A stretch of DNA of 64,000 nucleotides. Source: Mycobacterium sp. HUMS_12744610. GTDB taxonomy: Bacteria > Actinomycetota > Actinomycetes > Mycobacteriales > Mycobacteriaceae. Made by a program: the position numbers and the translations under genes. The stretch covers positions 4,960,001 to 5,024,000 of the forward strand of contig NZ_JBGEDP010000001.1 in NCBI RefSeq assembly GCF_041206865.1. Direction: 5' to 3'. Position 1 is the first letter of the stretch. Each line of letters begins with the position of its first letter. The notes beneath the pieces were generated by a model. That model was not told the origin of the DNA, made no database searches, and saw nothing but the letters and a program-made list of their open reading frames with translations. Of the stretch, positions 45,535 through 55,637 are shown piece after piece.

Positions 45535-46325
45535 TGGCCGAGGACGATCCCGGAGCCGCGCTGGAGCCGCCCCTGCCGCCGGTACCCGAGGGCGCGGTGC
45601 TGGTGACGGTCAAGATCGCCCGGTTCAATCCCGACCAGCCCGACGCGTTCACCGAAACCGGTGGCTGGCAGAGCTTCCGGGTTCCCTGCCTGCCCACCGA
45701 CCGGCTGTTGAACCTGCTGATCTACATCAAGAGCTACCTGGACGGGACGCTGACCTTCCGGCGCTCCTGCGCCCACGGGGTGTGCGGCTCGGACGCGATG
45801 CGCATCAACGGCGTCAACCGGTTGGCCTGCAAGGTGCTGATGCGCGACCTGCTGCCCGAGAAGGCCGGTAAGAAGCTGACCGTCACGGTCGAGCCGATCC
45901 GCGGCCTGCCCGTGGAGAAGGACCTGGTGGTGAACATGGAGCCCTTCTTCGACGCGTACCGGGCGGTCAAGCCCTACCTGGTCACCACCGGCAATCCGCC
46001 CACGCGCGAACGCATTCAGAGCCCGGCCGACCGCGCCCGCTACGACGACACCACCAAGTGCATCCTGTGCGCGGCCTGCACCACCAGCTGCCCGGTGTTC
46101 TGGCACGAGGGCAGTTACTACGGCCCGGCGGCGATCGTCAACGCCCACCGCTTCATCTTCGACAGCCGCGACGAGGCCACCGCCGAGCGCCTCGACATCC
46201 TCAACGAGGTCGACGGCGTGTGGCGCTGCCGCACCACGTTCAACTGCACCGAGGCCTGCCCGCGGGGCATCGAGGTCACCAAGGCGATTCAGGAAGTCAA
46301 GCGCGCGTTGATGTTCTCGCGCTGA
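45534..46325 (+). CDS. sdhB: Succinate dehydrogenase iron-sulfur subunit SdhB
   Basis: 263 aa, syntenic with Rv3319. [2Fe-2S] site CAHGVCGSDAMRINGVNRLAC; [4Fe-4S]/[3Fe-4S] sites KCILCAACTTSCPVFW and FNCTEACPRGIEVTKAI. Passes electrons from SdhA to quinone. ATG 45534 overlaps the sdhA stop by one base (TGATG). Confidence 0.95.
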   Translation: MAEDDPGAALEPPLPPVPEGAVLVTVKIARFNPDQPDAFTETGGWQSFRVPCLPTDRLLNLLIYIKSYLDGTLTFRRSCAHGVCGSDAMRINGVNRLACKVLMRDLLPEKAGKKLTVTVEPIRGLPVEKDLVVNMEPFFDAYRAVKPYLVTTGNPPTRERIQSPADRARYDDTTKCILCAACTTSCPVFWHEGSYYGPAAIVNAHRFIFDSRDEATAERLDILNEVDGVWRCRTTFNCTEACPRGIEVTKAIQEVKRALMFSR

Positions 46326-46329
46326 GCGG

Positions 46330-48891
46330 CTAATCCTGACCGGGCGGGAGCGCCAGCACCCGGTTGTTGCCCGTGTCGACGACGTAGATGTTCCCGGCGG
46401 TGTCGAGGGCGATGCCCTGGGGATGGTTGAGTCCGTTGAACGGCAACGTCGTTGACGTGTGGGTGGCCTTGACGAACTTCGTGACGTGATTGTCGTGGCT
46501 GTCGGTCACGTACACGTTTCCGCCGGAGTCGACGGCCAGATTATCCGGATGTCCGACCACAAACGGCAGCACGGTCGGAACCGTCGCCGTCCGCGGCAGT
46601 TTCAGCACCCGCTCGTTGTCCCGGTCGATGACGAACAGGGCGCCGCCGCGACCCACCGTCACGGCCGAGGGACACGCCAAGCCACTGAGCGGCAGCTCCG
46701 TCTGCTCGCTCGACTGCGCGAGCAGCTCCACCACCCGGTTGTGCGCGCAGTCGCTGACAACGACGGCGCGATCGTTGCCGCGATCGCGCGAAGCGACCGC
46801 CACACCCGTGGGATCCCTGAGATCGGCGAACGGCAGCACGGTCGGGTTGGCCGACCCGGCTGTCAGCTCCAGCACCCGGTGCTGCGCGGGCTCGGTGACC
46901 TCCAAGTCACCCGCGTCGTCGACCGCGATATCGTCGGGACGCTCGAGACCGGCCAACGGCACCACCGTCTGGCCGGTCGAACCCGCGGCCAGTTCCAGCA
47001 CCCGGTTGTTGCCACTGTCGGTGACGTAGACGTCGCCCTTGGCGTCGACCGCGACCTCCTCGGGATTGTCGAGGCCGGTGAACGGCAGCACCACCTGACC
47101 CCGTGGTTTCGCCGAATGGAACGGGAATTGGTCGGTGGCTCGCAAGAGTACGGCGCCCCCGACCACCGCGATCACCACCACCGCCGCGAGGGCCAGAACT
47201 TTGCCGCGGCCGGATCTTTTCCGCGGGACGCGTGCCGTGGGCGCGGTGTCCTGCTCCGAGAGTGCGGGGTCGGTGGCGGAGGCTGGCGGCGCGGCGTGGG
47301 TGGAGAAGTCGGTGAGGGCCGCGCGGGCGGCCACGGCCAGCTCGGGTGCCGACTGGTAGCGGTCGCCCGGGTCCTTCGCCATGCCCCGCGCGACCACGCG
47401 GTCGAACCCGGCGGGTATCGCCGGGTCGATGCTGCTGGGTTTGGGCGGTGCGTCCGTGCGATGGGCGGCGGCCAGGCCCTCCACCCCGCCACCGCTGAAC
47501 GGCAACCGCCCGGTGAGGCACTCGTAGAGAACGCAGGCGAGCGAGTACACGTCGGCGCGAGCGTCGACGACCTTTCCGTCCTTGCCGGCGGCGAAGCGCT
47601 CCGGGGCCATGTACGCCGGGCTTCCCGGGGCGACGTTGGTGAGCGTCAAACGACCGGCGTCGGCCTCGTGGACGAGCCCGAAATCGATCAGGTACACGAA
47701 GTCCTCGCCGACCATCAGCAGGTTCGACGGCTTCACGTCGCGATGCACCAGCCCGGACTTGTGCGCCGCATCCAGCGCCGCCGCAACCTGTTCGACCACG
47801 CGCACGGCCTTCTGCGGACTCAACGCTCCCTCGCGTTTGAGCACCTTGTTCAGGTCGACGCCGTCGACGATCGGCATCACCATGTACACGCGCCCGTCGA
47901 TCTCGCCGGTCTCGTAGATCGGGATGATGTTCGGGCTGGCCAGCCGGCCCGCCGCATACGCCTCGCGGCGGAACCGCTCCCGAAATCCCGCCTCGGCGGC
48001 CAGTTCCGGCTGCAGCAACTTGACGGCCACATCCCGGCCCAGCGCTGTGTCGTGGGCCCGGTACACCGCGCCCATGCTGCCCTGGCCGAGCTTGTCGAAG
48101 AGCCGGTAGCGGCCGAACTCGATTTCATTGATGGGGGCCGGTTCCGAGGTGTCGGCAGCGGGCGGGGCAGTCAGCGCGTTGTGCGCGGCGGCGGACAACT
48201 CGCGGGCCGTTTGGTAGCGGTCATCGGGGTCGTCGGCCATGCCGCGGGCGATCACCTCGTCGAACGCCGCCGGAATCGCCGGGTCGGCATCGGTGGGTTT
48301 GGGGGTGGGTTTTGGCGCAACACCTCCCGCAACGGCGGGCCGACCGGTCAGGCACTCGTAGAGGACGCAGGTCAAAGCGTAGAGGTCGGTGCGGGCGTCG
48401 ACGGTCGCGCCGTCGGTCGGGGCGGCGCCGAAATCGGTCAGGTACACGAACGCGCCGCCCACCAACAGGTTCGCGGCCGTCACGTCGCCGTGGACCACCC
48501 CGGCCACGTGGGCCGCCTCCAGCGCGGACGCGACCTGCACGATCACCCGCGCCGCCACCATCGGGTGCAGTGGCCCGTCGCGGTTCAGCAGATCCTGCAC
48601 GGTGATGCCGTCGGCGACGGCGGGCCGCACCAGATAGGGTCGCCCGTCGATCTCGCCGGCCTCATAGACCGGGAGGATGTTCGGGTCGCTGAGCCGGGCC
48701 GCGATGGCGACCTCGCGCTGGAACCTCTCCCGATGGCCGGCATCGGCGGCCGACTCCGGCGAGAGCACCTTGACGGCCACTTCGCGGCTCATCTTCGTGT
48801 CGTGGGCCCGGTACACCGTGCCGGTGGCGCCGGACCGCAGCACCGTCAGCAGCCGATAACGCCCGAAGACTTCGCCTTCCACCTCGTCCAC
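46330..48891 (-). CDS. Receptor Ser/Thr kinase with two kinase-like domains and an NHL propeller
   Basis: 853 aa from GTG 48891, with GGAGG upstream. Domain 1 (about 8-245) is kinase-like: Lys41 (VAVKVL) and Glu60 are kept, the catalytic loop reads HGDVTAANLL (134-143; HRD becomes HGD) and DFG is at 153, but the whole activation segment and APE are missing. Domain 2 (about 258-525) is a complete Hanks-type kinase: GQGSMG, Lys291, HRDVKPSN (393), DFG (403) and APE (429). A basic linker, one membrane helix (about 564-584) and an NHL-type beta-propeller (about 600-853, repeats like DVYVTDSGNNRVLEL) follow, as in M. tuberculosis PknD, which has only one kinase domain. The 3' end converges with sdhB. 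Function and signal unknown; the first domain is probably a regulatory pseudokinase. Confidence 0.9.
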   Translation of the reverse strand: MDEVEGEVFGRYRLLTVLRSGATGTVYRAHDTKMSREVAVKVLSPESAADAGHRERFQREVAIAARLSDPNILPVYEAGEIDGRPYLVRPAVADGITVQDLLNRDGPLHPMVAARVIVQVASALEAAHVAGVVHGDVTAANLLVGGAFVYLTDFGAAPTDGATVDARTDLYALTCVLYECLTGRPAVAGGVAPKPTPKPTDADPAIPAAFDEVIARGMADDPDDRYQTARELSAAAHNALTAPPAADTSEPAPINEIEFGRYRLFDKLGQGSMGAVYRAHDTALGRDVAVKLLQPELAAEAGFRERFRREAYAAGRLASPNIIPIYETGEIDGRVYMVMPIVDGVDLNKVLKREGALSPQKAVRVVEQVAAALDAAHKSGLVHRDVKPSNLLMVGEDFVYLIDFGLVHEADAGRLTLTNVAPGSPAYMAPERFAAGKDGKVVDARADVYSLACVLYECLTGRLPFSGGGVEGLAAAHRTDAPPKPSSIDPAIPAGFDRVVARGMAKDPGDRYQSAPELAVAARAALTDFSTHAAPPASATDPALSEQDTAPTARVPRKRSGRGKVLALAAVVVIAVVGGAVLLRATDQFPFHSAKPRGQVVLPFTGLDNPEEVAVDAKGDVYVTDSGNNRVLELAAGSTGQTVVPLAGLERPDDIAVDDAGDLEVTEPAQHRVLELTAGSANPTVLPFADLRDPTGVAVASRDRGNDRAVVVSDCAHNRVVELLAQSSEQTELPLSGLACPSAVTVGRGGALFVIDRDNERVLKLPRTATVPTVLPFVVGHPDNLAVDSGGNVYVTDSHDNHVTKFVKATHTSTTLPFNGLNHPQGIALDTAGNIYVVDTGNNRVLALPPGQD

Positions 48892-48967
48892 CGCAAACCT
48901 CCTCTGTGCGCAACGAAGTGGTGCCTGGATGCTACATCGCCGCGCCCGCCCTCGCGGCGAGGCGGGG

Positions 48968-48994
48968 AGTCACACCTTCGCGGCCCGTCTCGTC
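48968..48994 (+). promoter_or_regulatory. Probable ECF41 (SigJ-type) promoter
   Basis: AGTCACA (48968..48974), a 16-bp spacer and CGTC (48991..48994) match the ECF41 consensus TGTCACA-N16-CGTC, as remembered, at all but one position. It ends 8 bp before the ATG of the decarboxylase-like gene, giving a leaderless or nearly leaderless transcript. Confidence 0.6.
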
Positions 48995-49002
48995 TGAGGG
49001 GT

Positions 49003-49611
49003 ATGACCGAGAAAACCCGCATCGAGCCCCTGCCCCCCGAGCGCGCCGGACTGCTGACCCGCGCCATGTACCGCTACGCCAAACGGCGATTCGGCCAGGT
49101 TCCCGAACCCTTCGCCGTCGCCGCGCACCACCGCGGTCTGCTGGTCGCAGGGGCGGTGCACGAGATGCTGGTGCAGCGGGCGTCGCAGGCGCTGCCCGCC
49201 GGCGCGCGCGAGCTGGCGGTGTTCTGGACGGCGCGCGCGATCGGCTGCTCCTGGTGCGTGGACTTCGGGTCCATGCTGCAGCGCCTGGACGGGCTGGACA
49301 TCACCCGGCTCTCCGAGATCGACTCGTATGCAACGTCTTGCGCGTTCACCGACGATGAGCGCGCCGCCATCGCCTACGCCGACGCGATCACCACCGACCC
49401 GCACACCGTCACCGACGAGCAGTTCACCGACCTGCGGGCCCGGTTCGGCGACGCCGGCGTGATCGAGCTGACCTATCAGATCGGGCTGGAGAACATGCGG
49501 GCTCGGATGAACACCGCGTTGGGCATCACCGAGCAGGGCTTCAACTCCGGTGACGCCTGCCGGGTTCCGTGGGCCGGGCAGCACGGCGGGCCTGCAGCGG
49601 GGAGCCGGTGA
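49003..49611 (+). CDS. Carboxymuconolactone decarboxylase/AhpD-like protein, SigJ-linked
   Basis: 202 aa from ATG 49003. The CMD core includes LPAGARELAVFWTARAIG followed by CSWCVDFGS, a CxxC redox motif as in AhpD. ECF41 sigma factors are known to be linked to such COE proteins (carboxymuconolactone decarboxylases, oxidoreductases, epimerases). It converges with sigJ, with a 71-bp overlap at the 3' ends, and carries an ECF41-like promoter. It is probably the main target of SigJ; the redox substrate is unknown. Confidence 0.85.
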   Translation: MTEKTRIEPLPPERAGLLTRAMYRYAKRRFGQVPEPFAVAAHHRGLLVAGAVHEMLVQRASQALPAGARELAVFWTARAIGCSWCVDFGSMLQRLDGLDITRLSEIDSYATSCAFTDDERAAIAYADAITTDPHTVTDEQFTDLRARFGDAGVIELTYQIGLENMRARMNTALGITEQGFNSGDACRVPWAGQHGGPAAGSR

Positions 49612-50493
49612 ACTTCTCGGGGTTGGCGACATCCCACAGGGCGCAGACCTTTCCGTCGCGCACCGTGACCGCCAGGATGCGCGGCGACAGCTCCCGGTGG
49701 CCGTCTCCGCCGGGGCTGCCGGCCGTGTAGACGCCCAGTTCGCCGTTGACCAGGGCCAGTTGGCTGGACGAGAAGAACGCCGGGCCGTAGCGGTGGGCCA
49801 GGCCGAAGACGAAGCGGGACACCTTGTCCGCGCCGATGATGACCTGAACCGCCGTGGGCGCCTTGCCATCCGAGTCGCCGGTGAAGGTGACGCCGGGGTG
49901 CAGCAGCGCCACCACCGCGTCCAGGTCGCCGGCGGCCATGGCGGCCATCAGCCGCCCGACCACGTCGTCGTGCGAGGGGTCGGGGTGCCCTGATATTGCG
50001 GCCGGCGCCGCGCTGACGGCCTTGCGGGCCCGCGACGCCAGCTGCCGGGCCACCGCTCGGTGGTCCCCAGCACCCCGGCCACCTCGGCGAAGGGCACCGC
50101 GAACCCGTCGTGCAAGACGAACGCGACCCGCTGGTCGGGGGACAGCCGCTCCAGCACGACCATCGCGGCGAACCGGGCGTCCTCGCCGGCCACCACCGCC
50201 GACAGCGGATCGGCCGCCTCGAGGCCGGTGACCACCGGTTCGGGCAGCCAGTTTCCGGTGTAGCTCTCGCGGCGGTGCGCGGCCGAGCGCAGCCGGTCCA
50301 GCCCGAGCCTGCTGACCACCGTCGTCAGCCAGGCCCGCAGGTCGGCGATCTGCCCGGCGTGCCCGTCCCAGCGCAGCCAGGCCTCCTGGACGATGTCCTC
50401 GGCGTCGGCGACGGTCCCAGTGAGCCGGTAGGCGACGGCCATGAGATGGGGCCGCAACGCCTCGAATTCCGCGACCCCCTGCACCGAGGTCAT
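49541..50493 (-). CDS. sigJ: ECF41-type RNA polymerase sigma factor SigJ (frameshifted)
   Basis: About 317 aa after correction, syntenic with Rv3328c. Sigma region 2: FEALRPHLMAVAYRLTGTVA, DAEDIVQEAWLRW and the LRAWLTTVVSRLGLDRLRSA segment; region 4 around RLSPDQRVAFVLHDGFAVPF. A SnoaL-like C-terminal domain follows (DLDAVVALLHPGVTFTGDS, KVCALWDVANPEKFTGSP), typical of ECF41 factors, where it controls activity. A single base is missing near 50057 (expected LGTTEAVARQLASRARK), which moves the frame. ATG 50493 follows a TAGGCT -10 by 6 bp, so the transcript is probably leaderless. Confidence 0.87.
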
Positions 50494-50499
50494 GGCCCG

Positions 50500-50515
50500 A
50501 GCCTAGCGTTAGGCT
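50500..50515. promoter_or_regulatory. Overlapping divergent -10 elements (inverted repeat)
   Basis: AGCCTA-GCGT-TAGGCT is a perfect inverted repeat with a 4-bp loop in the 32-bp gap between sigJ and the aminotransferase gene. Read each way it gives a TAGGCT (TANNNT) -10: 6 bp before the sigJ ATG and 10 bp before the aminotransferase ATG. Confidence 0.5.
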
Positions 50516-50525
50516 TGCATCCACG

Positions 50526-51860
50526 ATGACTTCCAATCTCTGGCTGCATTTCGCCCGGCACGGCGCGGACATCGCGCATCCGGTCATCACCCGCGGCGAG
50601 GGCGTCACCATCTTCGACGACCGCGGCAAGAGCTACCTGGACGCGTTGTCCGGGCTGTTCGTCGTCCAGGTCGGCCACGGGCGCGCCGAACTCGCCGAGA
50701 CCGCCGCCCGCCAGGCGCAGACGCTGGCGTTCTTCCCGCTCTGGGGATACGCGCACCCGGCCGCGATCGAGCTCGCCGAGCGCCTGGCGCACCACGCGCC
50801 CGGCGACCTGAACCGCGTGTTCTTCACCACCGGCGGCAGCGAGGCCGTCGAAACCGCGTGGAAACTGGCCAAGCAGTACTTCAAGCTCACCGGCAAACCC
50901 GGCAAGCACAAGGTCATTTCGCGCTCGATCGCCTACCACGGCACCACGCAGGGCGCGCTGGCGATCACCGGGCTGCCCTCCTACAAGGCGCCGTTCGAGC
51001 CGGTGACGCCGGGTGGGTTCCGCGTGCCCAACACGAACTTCTACCGCGCACCCGAACCGTTTGCCAACGATCCCAAAACCTTCGGGCGGTGGGCCGCCGA
51101 CCGGATCGCCGAGGCGATCGAGTTCGAGGGCCCCGACACCGTCGCCGCGGTGTTCTTGGAACCGGTGCAGAACGCGGGCGGCGCGATCCCGGCTCCCCCG
51201 GGTTATTTCGAACGGGTGCGCGAGATCTGCGACGAATACGACGTGCTGCTGGTCTCCGACGAGGTGATCTGCGCGTTCGGCCGGATCGGGTCGATGTTCG
51301 CCTGTGACGACTTCGGCTACGTGCCCGACATGATCACCTGCGCCAAGGGCATGGCGTCGGGCTACTCCCCGATCGGCGCGATGATCGCCGGCGACCGCCT
51401 CTTCGAGCCGTTCGACGACGGCGCCACGATCTTCCCGCACGGCTACACCTTCGGCGGCCACCCGGTGTCGGCCGCCGTGGGGCTGGCCAACCTGGACATC
51501 TTCGAGCGCGAGGGTCTCAACGACCGGGTCCGGCATCACGCGCCGGTCTTCCGCGCGACGCTGGAGAAGCTGTACGACCTGCCCATCGTCGGCGACGTGC
51601 GCGGCGAGGGCTACTTCTACGGCATCGAGTTGGTCAAGGACAAGGCGACGAAGGAGACCTTCGGCGACGCCGACTGCGAACGCGTGCTGCACGGCTACCT
51701 GTCGCCGGCGCTGTTCGAGGCGGGCCTGTACTGCCGCGCCGACGACCGCGGCGACCCCGTCATCCAGCTGGCGCCGCCGCTGATCAGCGGTCAGGCCGAG
51801 TTCGACACCATCGAGTCGATCCTGCGCGACGTGCTGAGCGAGGCCTGGAAGCGGCTGTAG
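50526..51860 (+). CDS. Class III pyridoxal-phosphate aminotransferase
   Basis: 444 aa, syntenic with Rv3329. Class III fold: [55 protein letters not shown] (PLP Asp) and the catalytic lysine in [19 protein letters not shown]. Resembles omega-amino acid:pyruvate or putrescine-type aminotransferases; the amino donor is uncertain. Divergent from sigJ across 32 bp. Confidence 0.92.
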   Translation: MTSNLWLHFARHGADIAHPVITRGEGVTIFDDRGKSYLDALSGLFVVQVGHGRAELAETAARQAQTLAFFPLWGYAHPAAIELAERLAHHAPGDLNRVFFTTGGSEAVETAWKLAKQYFKLTGKPGKHKVISRSIAYHGTTQGALAITGLPSYKAPFEPVTPGGFRVPNTNFYRAPEPFANDPKTFGRWAADRIAEAIEFEGPDTVAAVFLEPVQNAGGAIPAPPGYFERVREICDEYDVLLVSDEVICAFGRIGSMFACDDFGYVPDMITCAKGMASGYSPIGAMIAGDRLFEPFDDGATIFPHGYTFGGHPVSAAVGLANLDIFEREGLNDRVRHHAPVFRATLEKLYDLPIVGDVRGEGYFYGIELVKDKATKETFGDADCERVLHGYLSPALFEAGLYCRADDRGDPVIQLAPPLISGQAEFDTIESILRDVLSEAWKRL

Positions 51861-51946
51861 GCGCGCCGGCGGCGAGTAACTTCCGCCCCATCAGTCACAG
51901 CGCGGCTCCCCGGGATCGGCCGCCCGATCGCCTAGTCTGCACACCG

Positions 51947-53179
51947 ATGACCTTCTTACGTTCCGCGTCGTGCCTGGTGGCGGCGGTCTTCATGACGGCC
52001 GCCCCGGCCGCGTTGGGGGCGCCCGCGGCGAGCGCCGAGCCGGTGCCCAACGCCGGGCCCGCGGACTGCCCCTACAAGGTGTCGACGCCGCCCGCGGTGG
52101 ACTCGTCGGAGGTCCCCGAGGCGGGCGACCCGCCGATGCCGCTGGCGGTGCCCCCCAAGCCGGTCGGCGGCGAGGCCCTCGGCAGCTGCGGCGTCGTCGT
52201 CGCGCCCGACACGCCGCTGCTGCCCACCGACGTCTCCGCCGACGCCTGGCTGGTGGCCGACCTCGACAGCGGCGCGGTCATCGCCGCCAAGGACCCGCAC
52301 GCCCGGCACCGCCCGGCCAGCGTCATCAAGGTGCTGGTCGCGATGGCGTCGATCAACGCGCTCAACGAGAACAAGGTGGTCCCCGGCACCGCCGAGGACG
52401 CGGCCGTCGAGGGCACCAAGGTCGGCGTCGCCGAGGGCGGGATGTACACCGTCAACCAGCTGCTGCACGGGCTGCTGATGCACTCCGGCAACGACGCCGC
52501 GCACGCGCTGGCCATGCAGCTCGGCGGGATGCAGCAGGCGCTGGAGAAGATCAACGTGCTGGCCGCCAAGCTCGGCGGCCGCGACACCCGGGTGGCGACG
52601 CCGTCCGGGCTGGACGGCCCGGGGATGAGCACCTCGGCCTACGACATCGGCCTGTTCTACCGCTACGCCTGGCAGAACCCGATCTTCGCCGACATCGTCG
52701 CGACCCGGACCTTCGACTTCCCCGGCCACGGCGACCACCCCGGCTACGAGCTGGAGAACGACAACAAGCTGCTCTACAACTATCCCGGCGCGCTGGGCGG
52801 CAAGACCGGTTACACCGACGACGCCGGCCAGACCTTCGTCGGTGCGGCCAACCGCGACGGACGACGGCTGGTGGCGGTGCTGCTACACGGGACCCGGCAG
52901 CCGATCGCGCCGTGGGAGCAGGCCGCGCATCTGCTCGACTACGGGTTCGCCACCCCGCCGGGAACCCAGGTGGGGTCGCTGGTCGCGCCCGACCCCTCGC
53001 TGGCGCCCGCCAAGCCGGAGGGTGCCGCCGGGCGCGCCGGCGCAGCGCAGGCCGCCGGGCTCCTTCCCGCGAGCGACGAGGTGCCGGTGCGGGTGGGCGT
53101 CGGCGTCATCGGGGCGATCGTCGTTTTCGGGCTGATCATGGCGGCACGGTCGATGAACCGCCGGCCGCAGCATCGTTGA
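51947..53179 (+). CDS. dacB1: D-alanyl-D-alanine carboxypeptidase DacB1
   Basis: 410 aa, syntenic with Rv3330. Signal peptide ([19 protein letters not shown], then APAASAEP). The S11 peptidase triad motifs are [13 protein letters not shown] (SxxK), [12 protein letters not shown] (SGN) and [11 protein letters not shown] (KTG). A C-terminal membrane helix ([20 protein letters not shown]) anchors it outside the membrane. It trims the terminal D-Ala of peptidoglycan stems. Its stop overlaps the sugI start (TTGA). Confidence 0.95.
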   Translation: MTFLRSASCLVAAVFMTAAPAALGAPAASAEPVPNAGPADCPYKVSTPPAVDSSEVPEAGDPPMPLAVPPKPVGGEALGSCGVVVAPDTPLLPTDVSADAWLVADLDSGAVIAAKDPHARHRPASVIKVLVAMASINALNENKVVPGTAEDAAVEGTKVGVAEGGMYTVNQLLHGLLMHSGNDAAHALAMQLGGMQQALEKINVLAAKLGGRDTRVATPSGLDGPGMSTSAYDIGLFYRYAWQNPIFADIVATRTFDFPGHGDHPGYELENDNKLLYNYPGALGGKTGYTDDAGQTFVGAANRDGRRLVAVLLHGTRQPIAPWEQAAHLLDYGFATPPGTQVGSLVAPDPSLAPAKPEGAAGRAGAAQAAGLLPASDEVPVRVGVGVIGAIVVFGLIMAARSMNRRPQHR

Positions 53180-54534
53180 GCACCCGGCCCGGGGGCCTGC
53201 TGGTCGGGTTGACCGCCGCCAGCGTCGGCGTCGTCTACGGCTACGACCTGTCCATCATCGCCGGGGTGCAGCTGTTCGTCACCGGCGACTTCGGCCTCAC
53301 GACGCGGCAGCAGGAGCTGTTGACGACGATGGCGGTGCTCGGCCAGATCGCCGGGGCACTGGGCGCCGGCGTGCTGGCCAACGTGTTCGGGCGCAAGCGT
53401 TCGGTGGTGTCGCTGCTGGTGGCCTACGCGGCGTTCGCGGTGCTGGGTGCGCTGGCGGTGTCGTTGCCGATGCTGTTGACGGCCCGGTTCCTGCTGGGGC
53501 TGGCCGTCGGCGTCTCGATCGTGGTGGTGCCGGTCTACGTCGCGGAGTCGGCTCCGGCGGCGGTGCGCGGGTCGCTGCTGACCGTCTACCAGCTGGCCAC
53601 AGTCAGCGGGCTCATCGTCGGCTACGTCACCGCCTACCTGCTGGCCGGGGCCCACGCCTGGCGCTGGATGCTGGGCCTGGCCGCCGTGCCCGCAACGCTG
53701 TTGCTGCCGTTGCTGATCCGCATGCCCGACACCGCCCGGTGGTACATGATGAAGGGCCGCACCGCCGACGCGCGCGCGGCGCTGCTGCGGGTGGAGCCCA
53801 CCGCGGACGTCGAGGGCGAACTCGCCGAGATCGCCCGCGCGGTCGGCGAAGGCTCGGCGGGCCCCGGGGGCATGTCCGAGATGCTGCGCCCGCCGTACCT
53901 GCGGGCCACCCTGTTCGTCGTCGCGCTCGGCTTCCTGATCCAGATCACCGGCATCAACGCGATCGTCTACTACAGCCCGCGCATATTCGAGGCGATCGGG
54001 TTCACCGGGGACTTCGCGCTGCTGGGGTTGCCGGCCCTGGTACAGGTCGCCGGACTGGCGGCCGTGCTCACCGCGATGCTGCTCGTCGACCGGCTGGGGC
54101 GGCGCCCGATCCTGTTGTGCGGCATCGCGATGATGATCGCCGCCGACCTCGTCCTGACGGCCGTGTTCGGCCGCGGTCTCGGCGGCGCTGTCCTCGGGTT
54201 CGCCGGCGTGCTGCTGTTCATCGTGGGGTTCACGCTGGGTTTCGGCTCGCTGGGCTGGGTGTATGCCAGCGAGAGCTTCCCGACCCGGCTGCGGTCCATC
54301 GGGTCGAGCACGATGCTGACCTCGAACCTGGTGGCCAACGCGATCGTCGCCGCGGTCTTCCTGACCATGCTGCACACCCTGGGCGGCGCGGGGACTTTCG
54401 CGGTGTTCGCGGCTCTCGCGGTGGTGGCGTTCGGCGTCGTCTACCGCTACGCGCCGGAGACCAGGGGCCGCGAACTCGAGGACATCCGGCATTTCTGGGA
54501 GAACGGCGGACGCTGGGACAAACCATGCCCCTGA
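53176..54534 (+). CDS. sugI: MFS sugar transporter SugI
   Basis: 452 aa from TTG 53176 (overlap with the dacB1 stop), syntenic with Rv3331. Twelve membrane helices; sugar-porter signatures [30 protein letters not shown] (the R-x-G-x(4)-G block), a [10 protein letters not shown] block at the C-terminus and [20 protein letters not shown] member of the sugar porter family; the sugar is unknown. Followed by nagA with a 10-bp overlap, suggesting uptake and use of amino sugars. Confidence 0.92.
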   Translation: MSTRPGGLLVGLTAASVGVVYGYDLSIIAGVQLFVTGDFGLTTRQQELLTTMAVLGQIAGALGAGVLANVFGRKRSVVSLLVAYAAFAVLGALAVSLPMLLTARFLLGLAVGVSIVVVPVYVAESAPAAVRGSLLTVYQLATVSGLIVGYVTAYLLAGAHAWRWMLGLAAVPATLLLPLLIRMPDTARWYMMKGRTADARAALLRVEPTADVEGELAEIARAVGEGSAGPGGMSEMLRPPYLRATLFVVALGFLIQITGINAIVYYSPRIFEAIGFTGDFALLGLPALVQVAGLAAVLTAMLLVDRLGRRPILLCGIAMMIAADLVLTAVFGRGLGGAVLGFAGVLLFIVGFTLGFGSLGWVYASESFPTRLRSIGSSTMLTSNLVANAIVAAVFLTMLHTLGGAGTFAVFAALAVVAFGVVYRYAPETRGRELEDIRHFWENGGRWDKPCP

Positions 54535-55637
54535 TCCGCGCCGGCACCCTGGTGCTCGACGGGCAGGTCCGCCGGCCCGGCTGGCTGGAAACCGCCGGCG
54601 GCCGGATTCTGGGCTGCGGCGCCGGCGCGCCGCCCCGTCCGCCCGACACCGATCTGCCCGATTCGGTTGTGGTGCCCGGGTTTGTCGACATGCACGTGCA
54701 CGGCGGGGGCGGGGCCTCCTACCCCGAGGCCGTCGCCGACGCCGCGGCCTTCCACCTGCGGCACGGCACCACCACGACGATGGCCAGCCTGGTCACCGCC
54801 GCTCCGGCGGAGCTGATCGCCGGGGTCCGCGCGCTGGCCGCAGCGGCCCGGCGCGGCACCGTCGCGGGCATCCACCTCGAGGGGCCGTGGCTGAGCGCGG
54901 CGCGCTGCGGCGCGCACGACCGCACCCTGATGCGCGACCCGGGGCCCGCCGAGATCGACGCCGTGCTCGACGCCGGCGGCGGCGCGATCAAGATGGTGAC
55001 GCTGGCGCCCGAACGGCCCGGCTGCGACCAGGCGATCCGGCGCTTGCGCGACGCGGGAGTCGTTGTGGCGGTCGGTCATTCGGATGCCACCTACGAGCAG
55101 ACCCGACGCGCCATCGGCCTGGGCGCCACCGTCGGCACGCACCTGTTCAACGCGATGCCGCCGCTGCATCACCGCGAGCCCGGGCCAGCGCTGGCCCTGC
55201 TGGCGGACCCGGGTGTGACCGTCGAGCTCATCGCCGACGGCGTGCACCTGCATCCGGCCGTCGTGGACGCGGTGATCCGCGCCGCGGGACCCGAGCGGGT
55301 CGCCGTCGTGACCGACGCCGTCGCCGCGGCCGGCTGCGACGACGGCACGTTCCGGCTCGGCGCGATGCCGGTCGAGGTCGTCGCCGGCGTTGCGCGGGTC
55401 CGCGGGACGGACACGATCGCCGGCAGCACCGCGACGATGGACCGGCTCTTCCGCGCGGTGGCGGAGCGCTGCGGGCTGGCCGAGGCGGTGCAGGTGACCG
55501 CGGCGACACCGGCGCGGGCCCTGGGCCTGCGGGGTGTCGGCAGCCTGCGGCCGGGGCATGATGCCGATCTCGTGGTGCTCGACCGGGATCTGCGCGTCAC
55601 CGCGGTGATGCGGCGGGGGGAGTGGACCGCCGCCTAG
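54525..55637 (+). CDS. nagA: N-acetylglucosamine-6-phosphate deacetylase
   Basis: 370 aa, syntenic with Rv3332. Metal and substrate motifs: VVPGFVDMHVHGGGGASYPE, AGIHLEGPWLSAARCGAHD, VAVGHSDATYEQTR, GTHLFNAMPPLHHREPG and VAVVTDAVAAAGCDDGTF (catalytic Asp). It deacetylates GlcNAc-6-P during amino-sugar use or wall recycling. It overlaps sugI at its start and the convergent YihY gene by 4 bp at its end. Confidence 0.94.
   Translation: MPLIRAGTLVLDGQVRRPGWLETAGGRILGCGAGAPPRPPDTDLPDSVVVPGFVDMHVHGGGGASYPEAVADAAAFHLRHGTTTTMASLVTAAPAELIAGVRALAAAARRGTVAGIHLEGPWLSAARCGAHDRTLMRDPGPAEIDAVLDAGGGAIKMVTLAPERPGCDQAIRRLRDAGVVVAVGHSDATYEQTRRAIGLGATVGTHLFNAMPPLHHREPGPALALLADPGVTVELIADGVHLHPAVVDAVIRAAGPERVAVVTDAVAAAGCDDGTFRLGAMPVEVVAGVARVRGTDTIAGSTATMDRLFRAVAERCGLAEAVQVTAATPARALGLRGVGSLRPGHDADLVVLDRDLRVTAVMRRGEWTAA

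Noticed and set aside
46459..49002. Very long open frame on the plus strand antisense to the receptor kinase gene
   Set aside because: It mirrors the kinase codons of a high-GC gene and has no recognisable domain; only its last part (from 49003) is a real gene.
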